A stretch of 64,000 nt of DNA from Planktothricoides raciborskii GIHE-MW2 (GCF_040564635.1 NZ_CP159837.1:5629001-5693000); one strand, 5' to 3'. Counted from the stretch's first letter, positions 16,891 to 28,082 are shown. Translations and numbers: made by a program. Notes: a model not told the origin generated them from the letters alone.

Positions 16891-18219
16891 ATGACGGACA
16901 TCACAGCCAATCAAAAAGATTTGAGTATTCGACCGAGTGCCGATCGCTGCTTGCACGGAAATATCAGAGTGCCGGGAGATAAATCGATCTCTCATCGCGC
17001 TTTGATGTTAGGAGCGATCGCCACTGGAGAAACCACCATTGAAGGACTTCTCCTGGGAGAAGATCCCCGCAGTACCGCCCAATGTTTTCGCCGCCTCGGC
17101 GCGGAAATTTCTGAACTGAATACCCAACTGGTGCGGGTACGCGGGGTAGGCTTAGGGAATTTGCAAGAACCCACGGATATTTTAGACTGTGGCAACTCTG
17201 GCACAACTATGCGTTTAATGTTGGGGATTCTTGCCAGCCATCCTGATAAGTTTTTTACCATGACGGGGGATCATTCGTTGCGATCGCGCCCTATGTCTCG
17301 TGTGGTCAAGCCGTTGCAACAAATGGGGGCGCAAATTTGGGGACGGCAGGGTAATGCTTTGGCGCCTCTGGCAATCCAAGGTCAGCGACTCCAAGGGATT
17401 CATTATCATTCGCCCATTGCCTCAGCCCAAGTTAAATCCTGCATCCTGTTAGCTGGGTTAATGGCCGAAGGTCAAACTACGGTGACAGAACCAGCCCTGT
17501 CTCGGGATCACAGTGAACGAATGCTCAAAGCGTTTGGCGCGGAGATTCAGGTGGATCCGGAAACCCATAGTGTCACGGTGACAGGTCAAGCACAGTTACA
17601 GGGTCAGCCGGTGGTCGTTCCTGGGGATATCAGTTCGGCAGCATTTTGGCTGGTGGGGGCGGCGATCGCGCCTGGGTCAGAATTAATCGTGGAAAATGTG
17701 GGCGTAAATCCCACGCGCACCGGCATCCTGGAAGCCTTGGCGATGATGGATGCAGACATTGAATTGATTAATCAGCGAGTGGTGGCTGGTGAGCCGGTGG
17801 CGGACTTACGAGTGCGCCACAGTCAGCTTAAAGCTTGTACGATCGCGGGTGATATTATTCCCCGTTTAATTGATGAAATTCCGATTTTGGCCGTAGCCGC
17901 TATTTTTGCGCGGGGGACAACGGTGATTCGCGATGCTGCGGAGTTACGGGTGAAAGAAAGCGATCGCCTGCAAGTGATGGCCACCCAGTTAAACCGCCTG
18001 GGTGCCCGCGTCACCGAATTGCCCGATGGCTTAGAAATTACCGGCGGCACCCCGTTAACTGGCACCGAGGTGGATAGTCACGACGATCATCGGGTGGCCA
18101 TGAGTTTGGCGATCGCGGCTTTATGCGCCAAAGACACCACCACCATTCATCGAGCCGAAGCCGCTGCCATTTCTTACCCGGAATTTACCAGCACCTTACA
18201 AGAGGCGATCGGCGGATAA
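16891..18219 (+). CDS. aroA: 3-phosphoshikimate 1-carboxyvinyltransferase (EPSP synthase)
   Basis: The enzyme transfers enolpyruvyl from PEP to shikimate-3-phosphate in the chorismate pathway. The sequence is full length (442 aa from this start) and close to other cyanobacterial AroA proteins. It has [18 protein letters not shown] near the N-terminus, the [17 protein letters not shown] loop, SRDHSERML, and the C-terminal RVKESDRL and [14 protein letters not shown] motifs. ATG at 16891 was chosen because it gives the normal short N-terminal tail; ATG at 16840 would add 17 residues. The gene appears monocistronic and ends at a hairpin shared with the convergent CAAD gene. Confidence 0.97.
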   Translation: MTDITANQKDLSIRPSADRCLHGNIRVPGDKSISHRALMLGAIATGETTIEGLLLGEDPRSTAQCFRRLGAEISELNTQLVRVRGVGLGNLQEPTDILDCGNSGTTMRLMLGILASHPDKFFTMTGDHSLRSRPMSRVVKPLQQMGAQIWGRQGNALAPLAIQGQRLQGIHYHSPIASAQVKSCILLAGLMAEGQTTVTEPALSRDHSERMLKAFGAEIQVDPETHSVTVTGQAQLQGQPVVVPGDISSAAFWLVGAAIAPGSELIVENVGVNPTRTGILEALAMMDADIELINQRVVAGEPVADLRVRHSQLKACTIAGDIIPRLIDEIPILAVAAIFARGTTVIRDAAELRVKESDRLQVMATQLNRLGARVTELPDGLEITGGTPLTGTEVDSHDDHRVAMSLAIAALCAKDTTTIHRAEAAAISYPEFTSTLQEAIGG

Positions 18220-18255
18220 CCAACAAGGGCGATCGCCGTTTTCTTTCAATTCAAC

Positions 18256-18281
18256 AAGGGCGGATCTAATCATCCGCCCTT
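18256..18281. terminator. Terminator hairpin between convergent aroA and CAAD genes
   Basis: AAGGGCGGAT and ATCCGCCCTT form a ten-pair stem around a six-base loop. T residues flank it on the plus side, and it lies between two convergent genes, so it may work in both directions. Confidence 0.7.
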
Positions 18282-18322
18282 TACTGATTTGGGGGCAGAA
18301 ATTAAGTCAAGTTCGGCAAAGA

Positions 18323-18769
18323 CTACTCGTCTTTTGCTCCGAGATACTGGCTTTTAATCCCATTAATGTCTTGCCACAACTCCTGACGAGTAGAAGCCCG
18401 CAGCATATAACGGTAAACAAACCAGATCGAGTAGCCCATCCCAACTAACTCAAAAATTGGCGCCAGTAGGGGAATTTCGTTCACCGCATCCACCACCGCA
18501 AAGGTCACTTTAATGGTGACTAAAACGGCGATCAAAAGGGTCACAGTGACAATGGGTTTCTGGTATTGGTTGAAAAAACCACCCACATAATCCGGCAGTT
18601 CAGATAAGATATCGACCACCGTATTCTTGATATTGTCCCATTGTTGCCCCGATTCTTCTTTAGAGGCAACGGTACTGAGTGAACCGGAGTCGTCCGTATT
18701 CACATCCATATCCATCGTTTCCACATCGGCCATTTCTGATGTTGGCTTCATTTCAGGATCCATAATCAC
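18323..18769 (-). CDS. CAAD/CURT1-type thylakoid membrane protein
   Basis: The 148-aa protein has an acidic, disordered N-terminus (about 1-45), an amphipathic helix (WDNIKNTVVDILSELPDYVGGFF), two transmembrane segments (IVTVTLLIAVLVTIKVTFAVVD, shown in part; LLAPIFELVGMGYSIWFVYRY) and a C-terminal helix ending KSQYLGA. This is the CAAD layout, found as an appendix on some cyanobacterial aminoacyl-tRNA synthetases and as stand-alone CURT1 homologues that curve thylakoid membranes. Here it stands alone, so a membrane-shaping role is likely. Start ATG at 18769 or 18763. Confidence 0.88.
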   Translation of the reverse strand: MIMDPEMKPTSEMADVETMDMDVNTDDSGSLSTVASKEESGQQWDNIKNTVVDILSELPDYVGGFFNQYQKPIVTVTLLIAVLVTIKVTFAVVDAVNEIPLLAPIFELVGMGYSIWFVYRYMLRASTRQELWQDINGIKSQYLGAKDE

Positions 18770-19406
18770 ACCTCACCAATGATGATTTGTACAATCCTCC
18801 AGGGGTCTCTTCCCCTGCCTTTGAACCATAGCACTAAGCAGAGAAGCTGTCAGACAGGATTGTTCTGACTTAGTTTCTCAAAAATTGGCGAATTCTGAAG
18901 ATTTTTAACAGATAATTTGGTTTTTTGGGGAAAAAGCGATCGCCTCCGAGTCCAAGGTAAGTTGTTTTCCTTGCTTTTGAACTTATGAGGTCGTTATATG
19001 AAGCTGAAAATTCATCAAGGCAAATAATTTCACAAAATATCCGCCGCTTTTTATCATAAGCAAGGGATCGGCTTCAGGGGTCGAAGGTGATTTTCCGGTT
19101 TTGGTTTCCGGTTTTGGGTCGTTAGAAGACTTTTTTCATCAGGTCTTGACAATTGAGCGCTCGCCCACCCTAAGCGCACCGGATCTCACCCCCGGACGAT
19201 CGCCAGAATATCGCCAATTGATTCGGATCCTAGCTGACTTAAATAAATCCCCGGTTTTTCGCTTCGCCCTGATGAACGTTTTGAAAATCGATTCATCAGG
19301 GCGATCGCTTTAATTTTATCAGGGAAAAAATCTGGAATCGTTCTATTTATTTTTGTAGAATCTAATAGAAATCGATAGACAAATTTTAACCCCTCAATAC
19401 AGACTT
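18770..19406. other. Gene-poor stretch upstream of the CAAD and DUF928 genes
   Basis: No gene is convincing. A 70-codon frame at 19101-19313 starts with TTG and lacks features. A small AGGGG/CCCCT hairpin lies at 18801-18816. Both divergent flanking genes must have promoters here. Confidence 0.5.
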
Positions 19407-20159
19407 ATGTTATTTGCTAAATTGCCAATTAAATTCATGGGGATATTGGCGCCGCTCGCCACGGTTTTTCCCATGTTCCTCACCAGTGCGATCGCTCACG
19501 ACCGCTTCCCTGCCCTGAATCCCCAATCGGTTCATCCGACCCGCTTGAGTCAGGGAATAGATTCAGACAATCCGGGGCTCATCATACCCACAGAGGATCG
19601 AAATTGGCAGGATATTTTCCAATCTTTAAAGCAAAAGGAAGAAGAAGAACCCAGTTTAAGCGCTAGAAGTGGAGAAGAAGCCATTTGTCTGGTGGCTCCA
19701 GCAATTTTTAGCGGGATTAAACTTTGGCATTCTGCCCCGTTATTTATGTGGCAGGGAACTGTAAATAAAATTAAAGTCCGTTCCCGCAATACAGACCAGG
19801 AAATGTGGAGTCAAGAGATTTTACCAGAACAGAGCAGTATTTTATACCAAGGTCAATTTTTAGAGCCTGGTATAAGATATGAGGTGTTTATTGACTATGG
19901 TTTATCTGAGTCGATTCGGTTTACATTAGAGTTGCTCAATTCTGAGGAAATTGAGCGGATATCCCGTGAGTTGCAACTAGGAGAAGCTGCCCTGAAGAGT
20001 GGAGGAGCAGATCCAGAAACGATTTCTCGATATCGGGTCAGATATTTTATGGCAAATAATCTTTTATCCGATGTGGTACAAGAAATATTAGCGGTGGAGA
20101 ATCCATCTAATGATCTAAGGGAAATCCAGCAAAATACAATCAAGATGCTTTGTGATTGA
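19407..20159 (+). CDS. DUF928 family secreted protein
   Basis: The 250-aa protein has an N-terminal hydrophobic export signal (about 10-30, ending near SAIAHD). The DUF928 core begins at ICLVAPAIFSGIKLW and contains APLFMWQGTVNKIKVRSRN and a later beta stretch with LEPGIRYEVFIDYG. The family is found in cyanobacteria next to secreted CHAT-TPR proteins and hemagglutinin-type exoproteins, which are exactly the next genes here. Its biochemical role is unknown; an envelope protein is likely. It is 402 bp upstream of the first CHAT gene, with a palindromic repeat between them. Confidence 0.82.
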   Translation: MLFAKLPIKFMGILAPLATVFPMFLTSAIAHDRFPALNPQSVHPTRLSQGIDSDNPGLIIPTEDRNWQDIFQSLKQKEEEEPSLSARSGEEAICLVAPAIFSGIKLWHSAPLFMWQGTVNKIKVRSRNTDQEMWSQEILPEQSSILYQGQFLEPGIRYEVFIDYGLSESIRFTLELLNSEEIERISRELQLGEAALKSGGADPETISRYRVRYFMANNLLSDVVQEILAVENPSNDLREIQQNTIKMLCD

Positions 20160-20561
20160 TGGGCAAATCCATCCTAAATTCAGAAACAGGGTTTCTTTTT
20201 TGGCGATCGCCGTTAATTTCAGGATGTCACCCCAGAAACCAGGTTTCTTGTGCTGGGCAACGGATGTTTGGCAATGGATGAATCAAGCATGGTTGGCAAC
20301 GGATGAATTAATTCTGGTTGGCAACGGATAATATCAACTGTCAAAACCCCTTTGAGCGATCGGGAATTCATCCTAAAACTTTTCTGTCATTCCCGATCGG
20401 GAGGGAATCCATCTTATCCAGATCGGGTATGATTTACGAGTGTTTTTCTTGATATTACTTATGGATTACCGCCGGAAGCAGGAATGACAAATTAGCTTTA
20501 TATTTATAGGCTATAATTATAATAGTTGGATAAAGCTACCGAGTTAAAAACCATTGGATTC
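20160..20561. repeat. Repeat-rich gap between the DUF928 and CHAT genes
   Basis: It contains an inverted-repeat unit at 20182-20248 (AGAAACAGGGTTTCT ... AGAAACCAGGTTTCT with GGCGATCGCCGTTAATTT inside) and scattered GGCAACGGAT copies up to about 20330. The same unit followed by the same GGCAACGGAT motif occurs before the second CHAT gene at 28157-28300. No gene is seen. Confidence 0.8.
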
Positions 20562-23500
20562 ATGTTTCAGAATTTATTAATCAGTGTGTTTCTCTGGCAA
20601 AGTCTGCCCAATTTTAAATTAGGACAGTCAACAATAATTCAGACTGCACCCCAGTCAATTGCCCAGAGAGCAGAACCGCTGTGGCAATTGACCCCAGAAC
20701 AAGTTTTAGAGCGATCGCTCACTGCTGGAGAAAGCCACAGCTATCAAATTTACCTCAAACCGGGCGAATATCTACAGATTACTGCCGAACAACGCGGAAT
20801 TGATCTAGCAATTACCCTCTTTTCTCCCGATAACAACCCCTTGGTAAAACAGGATAACACCTATCATTTTGGGGGCGAAGAGTCAATTTATTGGATAGCA
20901 TAAACCGCCGGAAATTATCGGATTGAGGTGCGTTCCGAACAGCCCAATAGCATTGCCGGAACCTATCAGCTAAATATGGCTGCTTTGCGGGTGGCAAATA
21001 CAACGGATCGACTACGCTTTACCGCCGAACAACTATCTCAAGCAGGCGATCGCCTTTACCAACAAAAAACCAGGGAGTCCGATCAAGCAGCCCTGGCAAA
21101 ATATGCCGCAGCCCTGAAGATTTATCAGGAATTAGAAAATCCGCTTCAAGTGGCTTTAACTCACCTTTGGATTGGCAATGTTCACAAGGATTTATATCAA
21201 TATCAAGCCGCTTTAGCCGCTTATCATCAAGCTTTGATAAAGTTAGAGGAAATTAACCAACCCTATTATCAAGCCGTTGTGCTGACCCAATTGGGTTCAG
21301 TCGATCAATTATTGGCCAATTATCAACAAGCTTTAGACTTTTATCAGCAAGCCCTTCCCCTCCGAGAAAGGATGCGCGATCGCCTAGGAGTTGCCCGGAC
21401 TTTTACCTATATGGGCAATATTTATCAGGCATTTGGAGAATATCAGCAAGCCCTGAATTACTATCAGCAAGCCTTACCCCTGAGAAAAGAATTGCAAGAC
21501 CGCAAAGGAGAGGCGATTAATTTAAATAATCTGGGTTTAGTTTATTGGAGTTTAGGGGATAATCAGCAAGCTTTAAATTATTATCAGCAAGCCTTGAGTA
21601 TTCAGCAAGAATTAGGGGATATTCGCGAACAAAGCACTGTCCTGAATAATATCGGCAATGTCTATCGTTCATTAGAAGATACCCAGCAAGCACTAAAATA
21701 TTTGAATCAAGCTTTACCCCTGCGTCGGCAAGTGGGCGATCGCCGTGGAGAAGCTGCAACTTTACATAATTTGGGCAAAGTTTATGGGAATGCCGGGAAT
21801 ACTGAATTAGCATTAGATTACTTTGATCAAGCTTTAAAAATTGATCGAGAAATCGACAATAAACTAGGGATGGCTTATACTTTGATGAATCTGGGCACGG
21901 TTCACAGTAATTATGGTGAATTTGACCCAGCCTTAAATTACTACAACCAAGCGTTATCTCTCTGGCAAACCATTGGCAGTAGGAATGGAGAAGCGGAAGT
22001 CCGTTATGGCATTGCGCGGGTGGAAAGTCAACGAGGAAATCTGCAAATTGCCCTCGATCAAATCAAAACTGCATTGGCGATCGTGGAGGATATTCGCACA
22101 AATGTCGCTAGTCACGATTTGCGGACTTCTTTCTTAGCATCCAAGCAAGATTACTACGAATTATATATAGACTTGCTGATGCAACTTCACCAACAGCAAC
22201 CCACCTCTGGGTATGATGCTTTAGCATTGCAAGTTAGTGAAAAAGCGCGAGCTCGTTCTTTACTGGATATTTTAATAGAAGCCCAAGCAGATATTCGTCA
22301 AGGAGTAGACCCTCAACTGTTGGATCGGGAAAAGTGGTTACAACGGCAACTTAATGCTTTGGAAACTCAGCGTTTGGCACTTTTCAGCCGGGAAACGACT
22401 AAAGAACAAAGTCAGGCAATTCTCAACCACATTAACTTAGAAATTGAAAAATATCTGCGGGAAAATCAACTGCTGCAAGCCCAAATTCGGGCTAACAGCC
22501 CGCGATATGCAGCCCTGACCCAACCTCAGCCGCTGACTCTCGCAGAAATTCAGCAGCAAGTCTTGGATGAAGATACCCTATTGTTGGAATATTTTCTGGG
22601 GGAAAAACGCAGTTATCTTTGGGGTGTGACTGCCGATCAAATCACCAGTTATCAACTTCCCAATCGGCAAACTATTGAGGAAGCGGCGGTTGGTTTTCGT
22701 AATACTGTGGCTAGCCGAATCACTCGGAATAACTTAACTAAAGTCGCAACAGCCGCTCAGTCATTAACCGAGATGATTTTAGAGCCAGTTGCCGATCGAT
22801 TAGGGAAAAACTTAGGAGAAAAAACCGGGCAGAAACGCTTAGTAATTGTTGCGGATGGGGCTTTACAATATGTGCCATTTGCAGGAGTGGCTGTTCCCGG
22901 AACCGGAGAAAGAGATCGCGATTATCTGCCCTTAATGGTGAACCATGAAATTGTTACGTTGCCTTCGGCTTCTACTCAAGCAATTTTACGCCGTGAACTG
23001 CGCGATCGCCCATCGGCAAAGAACACTTTGGCTGTGTTAGCCGATCCAGTATTTGGGCTAAGTGATGAACGGGTAAAAATGTCAGAAAGTCATACAGAAG
23101 AATCATTAGTAAATTTCTATGCAAGACTGCCGTTTACTCGTCAAGAAGCTGAGGCAATTTTGGCGATGGTGCCAGAGGGCGATCGCTTTGAAGCCTTTGA
23201 TTTTGCTGCCAATCGAGAATTGGTATTAAGTCAGCAGCTAAACCAATATAAAATTGTTCATTTTGCCACTCATGGGCAGGCGAATACCCGCCACCCAGAA
23301 TTATCTACATTAATTCTATCATTGGTAGACGAAAACGGCAAACCAGAAAATGGTTTTTTGCGACTCCACGATATTTTTAATCTGAAATTACCAGCAGAAT
23401 TAGTGGTACTCAGTGCTTGTCAAACTGGATTAGGTCAAAAGATTCGAGGCGAAGGAATTGTGGGGTTAACTCGCGGATTTATGTATGCGGGTGCAGCGCG

Positions 23501-23696
23501 AGTGCTGGTCAGTTTGTGGTATATAGACGATGAAGCTACCGCCGAATTAATGGTAAAATTTTATGAACAAATGTGGCAAAATAGTTTGACCCCCGCTGCC
23601 GCATTGCAAGCAGCCCAAGTAGAAATGTGGCAAGAAGAAAAATGGCGATCACCCTATTATTGGGCTGCCTTTACTCTCCAAGGGGAATGGCAATAA
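20562..23696 (+). pseudogene. Secreted CHAT-TPR protein with an in-frame stop codon
   Basis: One reading frame covers the whole gene but is broken by TAA at 20901-20903, in the motif YWIA*TAGNYRIEV, where the family normally has a sense codon. Before it are a signal peptide (from ATG 20562) and the start of a pre-peptidase-C-like beta domain. After it come the rest of that domain, about nine TPRs (21060-22060), a helical linker and a CHAT caspase-like protease. The catalytic His is in VHFATHGQ (about 23255) and the Cys in VVLSACQTGLG (about 23405), both intact. A GTG at 20928 could restart translation without the signal peptide. All else is preserved, so the stop is recent, read through, or a sequencing error. 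Confidence 0.85.
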
Positions 23697-23813
23697 CTTG
23701 CAATAATCTTGTCCGACCCTACTTTTATATAAAAAGTGTTAAATTATGTAAAAAAATCCCCAAAGCACTAAATCAGCTACTAAAATAAAAGAAAGATTTT
23801 GGCCAATAAAATC

Positions 23814-26800
23814 ATGGAACAGGGCAAGAATAATTTTTGGATCACCCTAGGAATTACTCTGGGTACAGTTTGTTTAGGCACCCTCGCCAGAATTGTCCCA
23901 GTTCGGGCACAAATTGCCCCGGATAATAGCCTGCCTACAGAAGTTTCCAGCCCAGATAATCTCAACTTTACCATTAATGGCGGCGCCACCGCAGGCAGCA
24001 ATTTATTCCATAGCTTTCGGGAATTTTCGATTCCCACCAACGGCCAAGCATTCTTTAACAACGCCACAGATATTGTCAATATATTCAGCCGCATTACGGG
24101 CGGGAATATTTCCCAAATTGACGGGTTACTGCGAGCCAATGGAACGGCTAATTTATTTTTAATCAATCCCGCAGGGATTATCTTTGGGGCAAATGCCCAA
24201 CTAAATATTGGCGGTTCGTTTATCGGGACGACAGCAAGCAGTATTTTATTTGAAAATAAACTATCTTTTGATAGTACCTCTGCCGATACTCCAGCGTTAC
24301 TCAGTATTAATGTCCCTATTGGGTTACAATTTGGCCAAAATCCGGGCAAGATTGTGAATCAAGCATCGGCAGCTAATAGCGATGGAAATATCACCGGGTT
24401 AGAAGTACAACCGGGTGAAAGCTTGGCTTTAATTGGCGGTGATATTACGATTGATTGCGGGGGATTAAATGCCCCTGGTGGTCGCATTGAACTAGGAGGA
24501 TTAGCCGGTGAAGGAACTATCGGATTAACCGTGAATAACCAGGAAATTCGCCTCAGTTTTCCAGAGAATAGTTCACTGGCTAATATTAATTTAGCCAACG
24601 ATAGCAGAGTCGCGGTGCGGGGACAAGGGGGCGGAGAAATTACCGTCAATGCGAATAATTTGACTGCTACAGGTGGGGGGCGTTTGACCGCCGGAACTGA
24701 AGGGGCTGGGGATGCCGGAAATATTATTGTCAATGCCAATAATATTAATTTATCCGGGGTAGGAAATAGCGAATCATCCAGTGGTTTCTACAACAGTGCC
24801 TTACCGGAAAGCTCTGGGAATGCGGGTAAGATTATTGTTAATAGTAACTCCCTGTCACTCACTGATGAGGCGGAAATCCGTTCGGATACTTTTGGGGCGG
24901 GCACCTCTAGTGAAATTCAGATTAATACTGACTCATTTTTGCTGTCTAATGGGGCAACCGTATTATCGTCAAGTTCAAGCTCAGGAAACGTGGGCAATAT
25001 TTCAGTCCAAGCTACAGATTTGGTTTCCTTACTGAATGCCAGTATTACTACCAGCCCATCAAGTGAAGCAACAGGCAATGCTGGTAATATTGAGATTCAA
25101 GCAAATAATATTTCAATCGATCGCAGTGATATTACCAGTTTCTCCTCCAAACAAGGTAATGCCGGAAATATATCACTCACCGCTAATGACAGAATTTCTG
25201 TGACTGGACAGAATTTTGGGGAGAGTTTGATTTCTACTACTGTGCTTGCTGAAGGAGTCGGGAAAGGTGGCAATATCAATATTTCTGCCAATAATTTTTC
25301 AATGGATAGTGGTGGGCTAATTTCAGCCGAAATTTCGGGACAAGGGGATGGAGGGAATATCTCAATTCAGACTGGTGAAAGTGTCAGTTTGTCTGGGGGT
25401 CTTATTTCCACTGGTTCTGTTGGGCAAGGGGTAGGATCGGGGGGTGACATTTCTATTGATACGGGTATTCTTTCTTTGACTAATAATAGTAATATTCTCG
25501 CCGGTACTTCCGGGCAAGGAGATTCGGGAAATATATCAATTCGCGCTACTGATGAGATTATACTAACGGATGAAAGCAGAATTGCTAGTAGCGTAGGAAC
25601 GACTGGTAATGGGAATGGTGGTGATATTTCTATTAATACTGGTTCTCTGTCTTTAACAAATCAGTCTTCTTTGTTTGCTCCCACCTTTGGTAATGGAAAT
25701 GCCGGGAATATCTCAATTCGCGCTAGTGATAAAATTACACTCACCGATGAAAGCAAGATTGCTAGTAGTGTGGGAACGACGGGTAATGGTAAGGGAGGTG
25801 ATATTCAGATTAATACTGGTTCTCTGTCTTTGACAAACTCTTTCTTATCCGCTGATACTTTCGGGCAAGGAAATGCGGGGAATATATCGATTTATGCTAC
25901 TGATGAGATTACACTGACGGATAGCAGAATGTACAGCAGTGTGGCTCCGACAACAGTGGGAAATGGTGGCAAAATTGCGATTAAAACAGGTTATTTTTAT
26001 TTACAAAACTCTTTCTTATCCGCTGATACTTTCGGGCAAGGAAATGCGGGGAATATATCGATTGAGGCGAATGATGCGGTGGCGATCGCGAATAGTCAGA
26101 TTTTCACAAATGTACAAAGCACCGCAATTGGTAATGCTGGCGATATTTCCATTGCAACTGGTTCTCTATCTTTAACTGATGAGAGTGGACTGTTTAGTAA
26201 TACTAACGCACCAGGAAATGCAGGCAATATATCAATTCGCACTATCGATGGGATGACTCTCACAGAGAGCTACATTTCTAGTGGTGTAGAAAACACAGCA
26301 ATTGGTAATGGTGGCGATATTTCCATTGAAACTGCTTCTCTATCTTTAACTGATAGCAGTGGATTGTTTAGTAATACTAACGCACAAGGAAATGCAGGCA
26401 ATATATCAATTAACGCTACCGAGGGGATTACAATCACGAATAGCGGTATTTCTAGCGATGTGGGAAATACCGGGAATGGTAAGGGAGGTGAGATTCAGAT
26501 TCAATCTGCATTTTTAAATATGAGCAATTTAGGTTTTATTTTTGCCGGAACCGCAGGGCAAGGAGATAGCGGAAATATCTCGGTTGAGGTTCAGCATGGG
26601 ATTTTATTAGATAATACCAGTTTAATTAATACTTCCATATCTCCTGAAGGAGTGGGTCAGGGAGGCAATATTGAGCTTTCAGGGCGATCGCTTTTACTCA
26701 ACAATAGTTCAGCGATTGCCGCGTCGGTTTTGGGAACTGATAATGACATTCCTGGTGGCCAAGGAGCGGGAGGAACCATTCGGATTAATATGACTGATTC

Positions 26801-28082
26801 GGTCATTTTGTCTGGGGTAAATACGGAAGGCATACCTAGCGATATTGTCACTGGAACTGCACAAGGTGCGACGGGTCGAGGGGGTGATATTTTGATTAAT
26901 ACTTCACAGCTACAACTCCTCGATGGTGCGGTCATCACTGCGGAAACGCAAAACAATAGTGATGGTGGAAATATTACGGTTAACACCAACCGATTGGCAG
27001 GTTTTGATGGGGGTAAAATTGCTTCCAGTAGCAGTAGTGGTGGTAATGCAGGCACGATTACTCTCAATGTTGCTGACCAAATCATTTTTTCTGGAATTGA
27101 CCAGAATTTTGCCGAACGGGAAACAAGATTATTAGCTGAATTGGGCTGGACTGTGGGCTCGGCGGTTGGCAACAGTGGCGTATTTGCTAATACTTCTAAA
27201 GCATCTACCGGAAATGGTGGCACAATTAATATTAATACTGGAGAATTATTGCTTTATGACCAAGCTCAAATTACCGTCAGTAGTGATGGCATTGGCCCTG
27301 CTGGTAATTTAACCATTGCGGCGGAATCTTTACGTTTAGACCGTGCGGTGCTGAGTGCGGAAACTGCCGCAGGAAATCAAGGCAATATCTGGCTCAATTC
27401 CAGAGAGGTATTTCTCAAGAATAATAGTCAGATTACGACTAATGCCACAGGAGAGGCAACTGGGGGGAATATTAATATTAATACCGGGGTTTTAGCCGCT
27501 TTGGAAAATAGTGATATTAGCGCGAATGCTCAACAAGCCCAAGGCGGTCGGGTGATTATCGATGCTGCGGGGATTTTTGGCACTGAGTTTCGCGATTTTT
27601 CAACCTTTCAAAGTGATATTACTGCTACTTCTGAACTTGGCCCTCAATTTAGTGGCACCGTAGAAATTAGTACGGAACTTGATGTGACTTCGGGATTAGT
27701 TCAAAACCCGGTTTTGCCAGATATTACCGGATTGGTGGCAGGGGGTTGTCGCGACTATCGAGGTAGTAGCTTTATCGTTACAGGACGGGGTGGCAAACCG
27801 CCTTCTCCCGATGAACCCTTAATCCCTGAATCTTTGGCGGTGCTTGGTTGGGTGGAGTTGCCGAATAGGGAACAGGGAACAGGGAACAGGGAACAGGCAA
27901 GAGGCAATATTCCCCGTTCCCTGATAACCGTTCCCCGTTCCCTTTTTGCAACTGAAGTTGTGGAAGCAACAGGATATGCGATCGGGCAAAATGGTGAGGT
28001 GATTTTAACCGCAAATCAGGGGAATTTTAGCCGGTTTCTTCCCATATTTATGCCTCCAGTTTGTCCGGTGGGCAATCAATAA
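23814..28082 (+). CDS. Two-partner-secretion exoprotein (filamentous hemagglutinin N-terminal domain)
   Basis: The 1422-aa protein has a signal peptide ending near VPVRAQ. A TPS domain at about 35-160 contains LFHSFREFSIP, RITGGNISQIDGLL and the NPAGIIFG motif. A long right-handed beta-helix follows, built of Gly/Asn/Ser repeats (GNAGNISI, GGDISINTGSLSLTN). Such proteins are exported by a TpsB porin and displayed or released as adhesins; no TpsB is in this window. Two 58-bp stretches (25835-25892 and 26006-26063) are identical, so repeats have been duplicated recently. A GGGAACA microrepeat with its complement near 27868-27950 adds a foreign-looking NREQGTGNREQ segment close to the C-terminus. 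ATG at 23814 is preferred over TTG at 23799. Confidence 0.93.
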   Translation: MEQGKNNFWITLGITLGTVCLGTLARIVPVRAQIAPDNSLPTEVSSPDNLNFTINGGATAGSNLFHSFREFSIPTNGQAFFNNATDIVNIFSRITGGNISQIDGLLRANGTANLFLINPAGIIFGANAQLNIGGSFIGTTASSILFENKLSFDSTSADTPALLSINVPIGLQFGQNPGKIVNQASAANSDGNITGLEVQPGESLALIGGDITIDCGGLNAPGGRIELGGLAGEGTIGLTVNNQEIRLSFPENSSLANINLANDSRVAVRGQGGGEITVNANNLTATGGGRLTAGTEGAGDAGNIIVNANNINLSGVGNSESSSGFYNSALPESSGNAGKIIVNSNSLSLTDEAEIRSDTFGAGTSSEIQINTDSFLLSNGATVLSSSSSSGNVGNISVQATDLVSLLNASITTSPSSEATGNAGNIEIQANNISIDRSDITSFSSKQGNAGNISLTANDRISVTGQNFGESLISTTVLAEGVGKGGNINISANNFSMDSGGLISAEISGQGDGGNISIQTGESVSLSGGLISTGSVGQGVGSGGDISIDTGILSLTNNSNILAGTSGQGDSGNISIRATDEIILTDESRIASSVGTTGNGNGGDISINTGSLSLTNQSSLFAPTFGNGNAGNISIRASDKITLTDESKIASSVGTTGNGKGGDIQINTGSLSLTNSFLSADTFGQGNAGNISIYATDEITLTDSRMYSSVAPTTVGNGGKIAIKTGYFYLQNSFLSADTFGQGNAGNISIEANDAVAIANSQIFTNVQSTAIGNAGDISIATGSLSLTDESGLFSNTNAPGNAGNISIRTIDGMTLTESYISSGVENTAIGNGGDISIETASLSLTDSSGLFSNTNAQGNAGNISINATEGITITNSGISSDVGNTGNGKGGEIQIQSAFLNMSNLGFIFAGTAGQGDSGNISVEVQHGILLDNTSLINTSISPEGVGQGGNIELSGRSLLLNNSSAIAASVLGTDNDIPGGQGAGGTIRINMTDSVILSGVNTEGIPSDIVTGTAQGATGRGGDILINTSQLQLLDGAVITAETQNNSDGGNITVNTNRLAGFDGGKIASSSSSGGNAGTITLNVADQIIFSGIDQNFAERETRLLAELGWTVGSAVGNSGVFANTSKASTGNGGTININTGELLLYDQAQITVSSDGIGPAGNLTIAAESLRLDRAVLSAETAAGNQGNIWLNSREVFLKNNSQITTNATGEATGGNININTGVLAALENSDISANAQQAQGGRVIIDAAGIFGTEFRDFSTFQSDITATSELGPQFSGTVEISTELDVTSGLVQNPVLPDITGLVAGGCRDYRGSSFIVTGRGGKPPSPDEPLIPESLAVLGWVELPNREQGTGNREQARGNIPRSLITVPRSLFATEVVEATGYAIGQNGEVILTANQGNFSRFLPIFMPPVCPVGNQ
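25835..26063. repeat. 58-bp identical direct repeat in the exoprotein gene
   Basis: The copies at 25835-25892 and 26006-26063 are identical base for base. They encode the same NSFLSADTFGQGNAGNIS beta-helix rung. Recombination between them would delete 171 bp, in frame. Confidence 0.88.
27868..27950. repeat. Microrepeat and complement inserted in the exoprotein gene
   Basis: GGGAACA occurs four times in tandem at 27868-27895, and GTTCCC-type complements follow at about 27912-27950, so the region can fold back. It reads through in frame as a low-complexity NREQ/IPRSL segment unlike the rest of the protein. Confidence 0.8.

Noticed and set aside
19101..19313. A 70-codon plus-strand frame upstream of the DUF928 gene
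   Set aside because: It has a TTG start without a ribosome-binding site and no recognisable features; it could be a remnant, but evidence is lacking.
23780..27223. Minus-strand frames opposite the TPS exoprotein gene
   Set aside because: They are antisense shadows caused by the repetitive Gly/Asn/Ser codons.
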